From: Clostridia bacterium
Lineage (GTDB): Bacteria; Bacillota; Clostridia; Christensenellales; UBA1242
Assembly: GCA_028694075.1 (NCBI GenBank)
Contig: JAQUUD010000020.1
Span: 1-20,285 of the forward strand
Direction: 5' to 3'
Length of the DNA: 20,285 nt
Shown: piece by piece, positions 15,144 to 20,285 of the stretch
Layout: every line of letters begins with the position of its first letter
How positions within the stretch are numbered: position 1 is the first letter of the stretch
Translations under genes and position numbers: made by a program
Notes under the pieces: generated by a model
The model's input: the letters and a program-made list of their open reading frames with translations, nothing else
Database searches by the model: none
What the model was told of the DNA's origin: nothing

Positions 15144-15452
15144 TTTTTTCCTTATACAGTTCAATGGTTTAGTGATTTATCTTATAAAGTTCCTTGGTTT
15201 ATCTAATTTTTAGTTCAGTGCAAAAAAAATAAATTAAAAAATTTGGTGCTATGAAATATTGTCAACATTTTTTAAAAAATTGAAATATTTTTTTATATTA
15301 ACTAATCATTTTTTAAAATTTTAAGATATAAGAAAACATTTCAATATTTTTTCAAAAATTTTTTATCAGTATTTTATTTCTCTTATGTTCAACATTTTTT
15401 CTGCAATAATTAATTTTATTTCAATTTAATCGGTTATATGTTTATTCAGTAT
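15144..15452. other. AT-rich gap between ruvB and queA, no gene seen
   Basis: About 85% A+T by eye. A TTGACA on the minus strand (around 15259-15264) could be a -35 for queA, but no good -10 follows at 16-18 bp. No terminator hairpin or open frame is supported. Confidence 0.3.
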
Positions 15453-16490
15453 TTAATCTGTTATATTATCAAACATATTTGGAATTGTTTGATTTGTAAT
15501 TGCAATTCCCAAATGTTCATAAGCGCTTTTCAGTGCAATTCTGCCACGAGGCGTTCGGGCAATAAATCCAATTTGCAACAAATAAGGTTCATATACATCT
15601 TCAATTGTAACGGCATCTTCGCCTGTTATTGCAGCCAAAGTGTCCAGCCCAACTGGACCACCGCCAAAATTTTTTATTAAACTAGTTAGAATTTTTCTAT
15701 CTGTATTATCTAGCCCCTGCTTGTCAATTTCAAGCATATCCAGTGCGTTTTTTGCTATATTATTATCAATTTCGCCATTACCATAAACTTCGGCAAAATC
15801 TCGCACTCTTTTCAAAATACGGTTTGCAACTCTCGGCGTGCCTCTGCTTCTTTTTGCAATTTCAAGCCCTGCTTCCGTTGTAAGTTTTGTGCTTAAAATT
15901 CTTGCTGACCTTTCAATAATTTGTCTTAGTTCTTCTTCATTATAAAGTTCCAGCCTACAAATCACCCCAAATCTATCTCGCAAAGGGTTTGTGAGCATTC
16001 CTGCTCTTGTTGTTGCACCAATCAAAGTGAACGGCTGAATTTTTAGCCTCATACTTTTTGCTGACGGACCTTTGCCAACAATAAAATCAAGTGCAAAATC
16101 CTCCATTGCGGGATATAAAATTTCTTCAATTGTTTTATTTAAACTATGAACCTCATCAATAAACAAAACATCATTTTTATTGAGATTTGTGAGAATTGCG
16201 GCTAAATCAGCAGCGTGTTCAATAACCGGACCTGATGTTACTTTAATTTGCGAGCCTAATTCATTTGCAATGATATGAGATAATGTTGTTTTGCCAAGCC
16301 CCGGCGGTCCATAAAGCAAAACGTGATCTAAAGATTCTTTTCTGCTTTTTGCGGCTTTTATATAAACTTCTAGATTTTTTTTAACTTTTTCTTGTCCGAC
16401 ATACTCAACCATTGAAGACGGACGAAGCCCGTTTTCAATCTCCAAATCGCTTAATATTTTTGTGCTTGAAACAAACCTATTATTTTCCAT
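15453..16490 (-). CDS. ruvB: Holliday junction DNA helicase RuvB
   Basis: A 345-aa AAA+ motor that drives branch migration on RuvA-bound junctions. Walker A GPPGLGKTT (61-69), Walker B FIDEVH (110-115), sensor 1 region TLIGATTRAGMLT, LRDRFG box, and the C-terminal winged helix GGPVGLDTLAAITGED through IGFIARTPRGR. The start at 16490 is chosen because GCAGGT lies just upstream, whereas the in-frame ATG six codons earlier has no ribosome binding site. The gene follows ruvA with a gap of about 158 bp. Confidence 0.97.
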   Translation of the reverse strand: MENNRFVSSTKILSDLEIENGLRPSSMVEYVGQEKVKKNLEVYIKAAKSRKESLDHVLLYGPPGLGKTTLSHIIANELGSQIKVTSGPVIEHAADLAAILTNLNKNDVLFIDEVHSLNKTIEEILYPAMEDFALDFIVGKGPSAKSMRLKIQPFTLIGATTRAGMLTNPLRDRFGVICRLELYNEEELRQIIERSARILSTKLTTEAGLEIAKRSRGTPRVANRILKRVRDFAEVYGNGEIDNNIAKNALDMLEIDKQGLDNTDRKILTSLIKNFGGGPVGLDTLAAITGEDAVTIEDVYEPYLLQIGFIARTPRGRIALKSAYEHLGIAITNQTIPNMFDNITD

Positions 16491-16648
16491 TTTTACCTGC
16501 TTTTGCATTTGATTTTATTTTTTTGCCTAACAAATTAATTGTCTTTTGCTAATCAATTATATTTTATTTTTACTCTTTTGTTTCCTTTGTTTCAATCTAA
16601 TTACATTTTCAATTCTGAACGCTTAAATAATAAAGAGAAAATCAAAAT

Positions 16649-17236
16649 TTATTTTGCCATATTTTTTAAAGCATTTTTAACAATATCTTCCGCTGTTTTA
16701 TTTTCATCTGAATTTTCTTTTGCAAGTTTTATGCTTTCATATCTTGTTAAGCCAAGCGATAACAGCACTTGCACTGCTTCTTCAACTGCACTAAGTGCAT
16801 CTGCTGAAGCAAAAGTTGTTTCAATATAATTAATCGGATTAACTTTTTCTTTTAATTCCAGGATAATCCGCTCTGCTGTTTTTTTGCCAAGACCTTTTAT
16901 ATTTTGAAGAGCACAAGTGTCTTCTCCGGCAATTGCAAGTATAAGTTCAGACAACTTCATTCCGGATAAAACGCCAACCGCCAGTTTTGCACCAATTCCG
17001 GAAACTGAAATTAGTAAATTGAACAAGTTTTTTTCTTCCGTTGAGGAAAACCCATAAAGAATTATGCCATCTTCACGCATATGCATATGTGTGTATATAA
17101 GGCAATTTTCGCCGGCATCTCCAATACTTACAAGAGTGTTATTGGACACAAAAATCTCATAACCTATCCCGCCTGTTTCAATTATAACGCTTCCGTCCTG
17201 TTTTGAAACGATTTGACCTTTTATATATGAAATCAT
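16649..17236 (-). CDS. ruvA: Holliday junction branch migration protein RuvA
   Basis: A 195-aa protein forming the tetramer that holds the junction and recruits RuvB. The N-terminal OB fold begins MISYIKGQIVSKQDGSVIIE. Two helix-hairpin-helix motifs follow (VSGIGAKLAVGVLSG and IKGLGKKTAERIILELKEK). A linker leads to the small RuvB-contacting domain at the C-terminus (about 148-195). GGAG precedes the ATG. No clear promoter was found in the 184-bp AT-rich gap to ruvC. Confidence 0.96.
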   Translation of the reverse strand: MISYIKGQIVSKQDGSVIIETGGIGYEIFVSNNTLVSIGDAGENCLIYTHMHMREDGIILYGFSSTEEKNLFNLLISVSGIGAKLAVGVLSGMKLSELILAIAGEDTCALQNIKGLGKKTAERIILELKEKVNPINYIETTFASADALSAVEEAVQVLLSLGLTRYESIKLAKENSDENKTAEDIVKNALKNMAK

Positions 17237-17420
17237 ATTTTCTCCTATAACAATGAATTTGCAAATCTGTAATAATTTTTAATAGAATTTTTAGATATTT
17301 GTTTTCATCAGTTGTTTAATTTTGATATATTGTTAATTGTATTTGATGAATTTGAATTAGTTTTTTGATTTTTATTTAAAAATTTAAAAATTCGTTTAAA
17401 TTATTAACCCAAAAAGCAAT

Positions 17421-17912
17421 CTAAATTAAATTGTTGTTTAATGCCGAATTAATTTGACTGTGGCAAAGTGCGACTGCTAGACTATCTGCAACATCATCGG
17501 GCGACGGCACTTTTTCCAAACCCAGTATGTTTTTAACCATATACTGAACCTGATGTTTTTCCGCTCTTCCAACGCCGGTTAAAGCCTGCTTAATTTGAAG
17601 TGGAGTATATTCGAAAATCCGTTCGCAATATTTGAAACAAGTTTGAATAATTACTCCGCGTGCTTCTGCAACAGGTATTGCAGTTTTAATGTTATGTAAA
17701 AAGAATAATTCTTCAATCGCAACTTCTTCGGGCTTATATTTTTTCAAGAGATTTTCAAGAGTATTTGCGATTATATCCAGCCGTTTTGGAAACCGTTCAT
17801 CTTTTGATGTATTTATTGCGCCAAATTCAACAATGCCAATATTATTATTTTCAACATCAATTATGCCATAGCCAACAATTCCATATCCGGGGTCAATGCC
17901 TAAAATTCTCAT
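17421..17912 (-). CDS. ruvC: Crossover junction endodeoxyribonuclease RuvC
   Basis: A 163-aa nuclease that resolves Holliday junctions. RNase H-like catalytic acids are visible: Asp7 (ILGIDPGYG), Glu67 (VAIEELFF), Asp140 and Asp143 (SPDDVADSLAVALCH). No Shine-Dalgarno sequence precedes the ATG, and the promoter at 17918-17946 predicts that transcription starts at the ATG itself, so the mRNA is probably leaderless. It is separated from yebC by a strong hairpin terminator and so starts its own ruvC-ruvA-ruvB transcript. Confidence 0.96.
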   Translation of the reverse strand: MRILGIDPGYGIVGYGIIDVENNNIGIVEFGAINTSKDERFPKRLDIIANTLENLLKKYKPEEVAIEELFFLHNIKTAIPVAEARGVIIQTCFKYCERIFEYTPLQIKQALTGVGRAEKHQVQYMVKNILGLEKVPSPDDVADSLAVALCHSQINSALNNNLI

Positions 17913-17917
17913 ATTTG

Positions 17918-17946
17918 ATTATATATAAAATTTGCTGAAAAAGCAA
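17918..17946 (-). promoter_or_regulatory. Sigma-A promoter of ruvC, predicted leaderless
   Basis: On the minus strand TTGCTT (17946-17941), a 17-bp spacer, then a perfect TATAAT (17923-17918). Initiation is expected at about 17911-17912, on the ruvC ATG. No SOS (LexA) box of the GAACNNNNGTTC type is seen here. Confidence 0.7.
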
Positions 17947-18048
17947 CCGTTGACATAATTAATTAATTTATTTTGATAACAATGATTTCTTAAATGTAAA
18001 ACAATTTATAGAAAGTGTTTAATTATGTGGTTTGTATGACAAACAAAA

Positions 18049-18092
18049 AGCAACTGGCTTTGTGCCGGTGAGAGGGGCACAAAGGCGTTGCT
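18049..18092. terminator. Strong bidirectional intrinsic terminator after yebC
   Basis: The outer stem AGCAAC/GTTGCT (18049-18054 / 18087-18092) encloses, after a small internal loop, the stem CTTTGTGCC/GGCACAAAG. T-rich runs follow on both strands (TTTTGTTT on the minus strand, GTTTTTTTT on the plus). It ends the TrmH-family/yebC transcript ahead of ruvC. Confidence 0.8.
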
Positions 18093-18180
18093 GTTTTTTT
18101 TAATAAAGTATTAATTTTAAAACATAATATGTATTCTTTTTTAAGAATTATATCTTTAACTAATTAACCTAGTTTAAATT

Positions 18181-18927
18181 TTAATTGTCATTTTCCAAAC
18201 TTTCATTCATTTTAACATTATGATAAATTTCTTGAACATCATCAAGGTCTTCAAGTGCATCAATCATTTTTTCAAAACTTAACATTTTTTTCTCATCAAG
18301 TTCAACATATATATCAGGAATTAATTCAAGTTCCTGTGACGCCAAAGTTAGTCCTGAATTTTCAAGCGCATTTGCAACATTTTTCAAACTGTCTGTGGTT
18401 GTATAAATTTCAAATGCATCTTCATCTTCTTGTATATCTTCTGCTCCTGCTTCAAGTGCCTGCATAAAAATTTCATCGCTGTTCATTCCGTCTTTCTTTT
18501 CAATTATTATCACGCCTTTTCTTTTGAAAAGAAAAGAAACACAGCCGTTTGCACCCAATCCTCCACCATATTTATCAAAACTATGACGCACTTCGCCAGC
18601 CGTTCGGTTTTTGTTATCGGTTAAACATTCAACAATAACTGCCGAACCGGAGATGCCATAACCTTCATAAATTATATTTTCAAAGTTAACTGAACCCAAA
18701 TCACCGGAAGCCTTTTTAATGGCTTTTGTTATATTGTCACTTGGCATATTATTTTGCTTTGCTTTTGTGATTGCATCTCTAAGCCTGTGATTTGAATCTA
18801 CGTCTGGTCCACCCTCTTTAACTGCGACCGCAAGTTCTCTTGATAATTTTGTAAAAGTTTTTCCTCTTACTGCATCGCCTTTTGTTTTTCTTGCCTGTAT
18901 ATTATGCCATTTGCTATGTCCACTCAT
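18181..18927 (-). CDS. yebC: YebC/PmpR-family protein
   Basis: A 248-aa protein. It begins with the hallmark MSGHSKWHNIQARKTKGDA. Later family blocks are KLSRELAVAVKEGGPD, NHRLRDAITKAKQNNMPSDN, IYEGYGISGSAVIVECLTDNKNRT, and GANGCVSFLFKRKG. Family members were described as transcriptional regulators, and recent work places some at the ribosome, helping with difficult peptide bonds; which applies here cannot be told. The start at 18927 has GGTGG upstream; the longer TTG-initiated frame (18942) is unlikely. It begins 22 bp after the stop of the methylase gene, so they form one transcript. Confidence 0.95.
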   Translation of the reverse strand: MSGHSKWHNIQARKTKGDAVRGKTFTKLSRELAVAVKEGGPDVDSNHRLRDAITKAKQNNMPSDNITKAIKKASGDLGSVNFENIIYEGYGISGSAVIVECLTDNKNRTAGEVRHSFDKYGGGLGANGCVSFLFKRKGVIIIEKKDGMNSDEIFMQALEAGAEDIQEDEDAFEIYTTTDSLKNVANALENSGLTLASQELELIPDIYVELDEKKMLSFEKMIDALEDLDDVQEIYHNVKMNESLENDN

Positions 18928-18949
18928 ATTTTCCACCCGCAAACTTTAA

Positions 18950-19720
18950 TTAAAAATTTGCCTCACCCCTTTTATTTATTTCAAACATTATTATCCCACC
19001 TGCAACTGCCACATTCAAACTTTCAAGTTTCGGCTCAATTGGAATTGAAATTGTATTATGCAAAATTTTTCTCATTTCCGCTCTTATTCCCTTGCCTTCG
19101 TTTCCAAGCACAACACCGCACGGAAGCGTAAAGTTAAAGTTATATATGTTTTCTCCCTTCATATCAGTTCCGTACAATGTTTGAGAAATTGATTTTGCAA
19201 AATCAATAAAATTTTGCATTGTGGTTTCATATACATTAAGTTTGAAAACCGCGCCCATTGAACTTCGTATCGTTTTTATGTTTGTAACGCTTGCACAATC
19301 TAACAAATAAACATCATTGAAACCAGCACCCAATGCAGTTCGGATAAGTGTTCCCACATTGCCGGCATCTTGCACATTGTCAAGAACAAGAAAATACTTT
19401 TTCGGTTTTTTTAAACCGCAATTTTTCGATTTGAAAATCCCAACGAAGCCTTGTGAAGTTATAACATCTGAAAAGATTTTTATTATTTTTTCATCAACCA
19501 ATATAATAAGATTTTCATCTAATTTATTTATAAAATCAAATTCTTTTTTTAAATTCAAAAATTTATTTTCATCTATTAAAATATGATACGGTTTTATTCC
19601 TGAGTTAAAAGCCTCTTCTCCCAGTTTCGGACTATCCAAAAAAAGCAAACTTTTATCATTTGCTTTTTGTTTTTTTAATTCTTTAATTTTTTCATTGTTC
19701 AATGATTTTATTATTTTCAT
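18950..19720 (-). CDS. TrmH/SpoU-family RNA 2'-O-methyltransferase
   Basis: A 256-aa SPOUT-class methylase. Residues 1-95 are an N-terminal substrate-binding domain of L30e type. Residues 107-251 carry the three SpoU motifs: LDNVQDAGNVGTLIRTALGAG (113-133), VVLGNEGKGI (203-212) and ISIPIEPKLESLNVAVAGGI (224-243), forming the trefoil knot that binds SAM. It sits in the rplT-neighbour slot where many Firmicutes have an rRNA methylase of RlmB-like type; the exact nucleotide is not predictable. No Shine-Dalgarno sequence is visible before the ATG; a TATAAT 18 bases upstream has no good -35. Confidence 0.92.
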   Translation of the reverse strand: MKIIKSLNNEKIKELKKQKANDKSLLFLDSPKLGEEAFNSGIKPYHILIDENKFLNLKKEFDFINKLDENLIILVDEKIIKIFSDVITSQGFVGIFKSKNCGLKKPKKYFLVLDNVQDAGNVGTLIRTALGAGFNDVYLLDCASVTNIKTIRSSMGAVFKLNVYETTMQNFIDFAKSISQTLYGTDMKGENIYNFNFTLPCGVVLGNEGKGIRAEMRKILHNTISIPIEPKLESLNVAVAGGIIMFEINKRGEANF

Positions 19721-19866
19721 ATGATTTTATTAAATTTTATTATAAATTTAAAATTTACAATTATTTTCTTTTTGAAATCAATTTACATAAACTTCAAATT
19801 TATTTATAAATTCATCTTTTAATAATCTTATTTTTTAAACATTAATAAAAAACTTTCGCATTACAT

Positions 19867-20232
19867 TTAATTAGAATGTTTTAATAATACTGATTTTGCT
19901 TTATTAACAATATCGGCAAAAGCTTTTTCATCTTTAACCGCTATTTCAGCAAGCATTTTTCTGTTTAATTCAATGTCTGTTTGTTTTAATCCGAACATAA
20001 ATCTACTATATGAAATATCATTTAATTTGCAGGCTGCTGAAATTCTGATAATCCAAAGTGAACGAAAATCTCTTTTTCTTAATTTTCTACCTTTGTAAGC
20101 ATATTTGTGGCTTTTCATAACCGCCTCTCTTGCAACGCGGTATAACTTGCTTCTTGCTCCCCAAAATCCTTTTGCCTGTTTTAATATTGCTCTTCTTTTC
20201 TTTAGAGCATTTACTGAACGTTTTATTCTCAT
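19867..20232 (-). CDS. rplT: 50S ribosomal protein L20
   Basis: A 121-aa, strongly basic protein with the L20 signature: KRRAILKQAKGFWGARSKLYRVAREAVMKS, YAYKGRKLRKRDFRSLWIIRI and ISYSRFMFGLK. It binds 23S rRNA early in 50S assembly and in many bacteria also represses its own infC-rpmI-rplT operon. The length is normal. No strong ribosome binding site is visible directly upstream. The 53 bases left to the window edge do not show a recognisable end of rpmI (L35), so the usual neighbour lies further out or is absent. Confidence 0.97.
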   Translation of the reverse strand: MRIKRSVNALKKRRAILKQAKGFWGARSKLYRVAREAVMKSHKYAYKGRKLRKRDFRSLWIIRISAACKLNDISYSRFMFGLKQTDIELNRKMLAEIAVKDEKAFADIVNKAKSVLLKHSN

Positions 20233-20285
20233 TTTGTTTATTCATCTGTCAAGTGCAAAAATTATTGATGTATGATTTGTTTAAT

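Overview
The window is AT-rich (about 30% G+C by eye) bacterial DNA with the standard code. Most genes have clear AGGAGG-type ribosome binding sites. The gene order rplT - TrmH-family methylase - yebC - ruvC - ruvA - ruvB - queA - tgt - yajC - secD - secF - rsmA, together with a TIGR04086-type membrane protein, points to a Gram-positive, Clostridia-like organism. The accessory part looks like an uncultured gut-type Firmicute, but the species cannot be read from the sequence.

Right part (about 6.6-20.3 kb): a conserved housekeeping block, almost all on the minus strand. It runs from ribosomal protein L20 through an rRNA/tRNA 2'-O-methylase and YebC, then the RuvC/RuvA/RuvB Holliday-junction machinery, the queuosine enzymes QueA and Tgt, the Sec accessory proteins YajC, SecD and SecF, the 16S rRNA dimethylase RsmA, and an unrecognised 397-aa two-domain protein. 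The TIGR04086-type gene sits inside this block on the opposite strand. Consensus promoters can be read in front of secD, yajC and ruvC, and they fix the start codons.

Left part (1-6.6 kb): an accessory region. Two paralogous exported proteins lie on the plus strand. They share a conserved N-terminal half and have diverged DUF6273-like C-terminal halves. The first copy is interrupted by a run of ten G at 318-327 that puts the two halves out of frame; a run of nine or twelve would restore the gene. This is the hallmark of a phase-variable contingency locus. Between the copies lie an SGNH hydrolase, an XRE regulator with four membrane helices whose promoter predicts a leaderless mRNA, and a CYTH-like protein.

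The non-coding DNA holds two repeat families. One is a roughly 21-bp degenerate tandem repeat, present as two arrays in opposite orientation (1420-1864 and 4495-4795) bracketing the SGNH/XRE/CYTH module. The other is a cloverleaf-like element in which a GC-rich outer stem encloses three hairpins. It occurs three times (1283-1379, 6472-6557 on the minus strand, 12501-12587), with hairpin sequences that differ between copies while pairing is kept. These two families and the poly-G switch are the most unusual content of the window.
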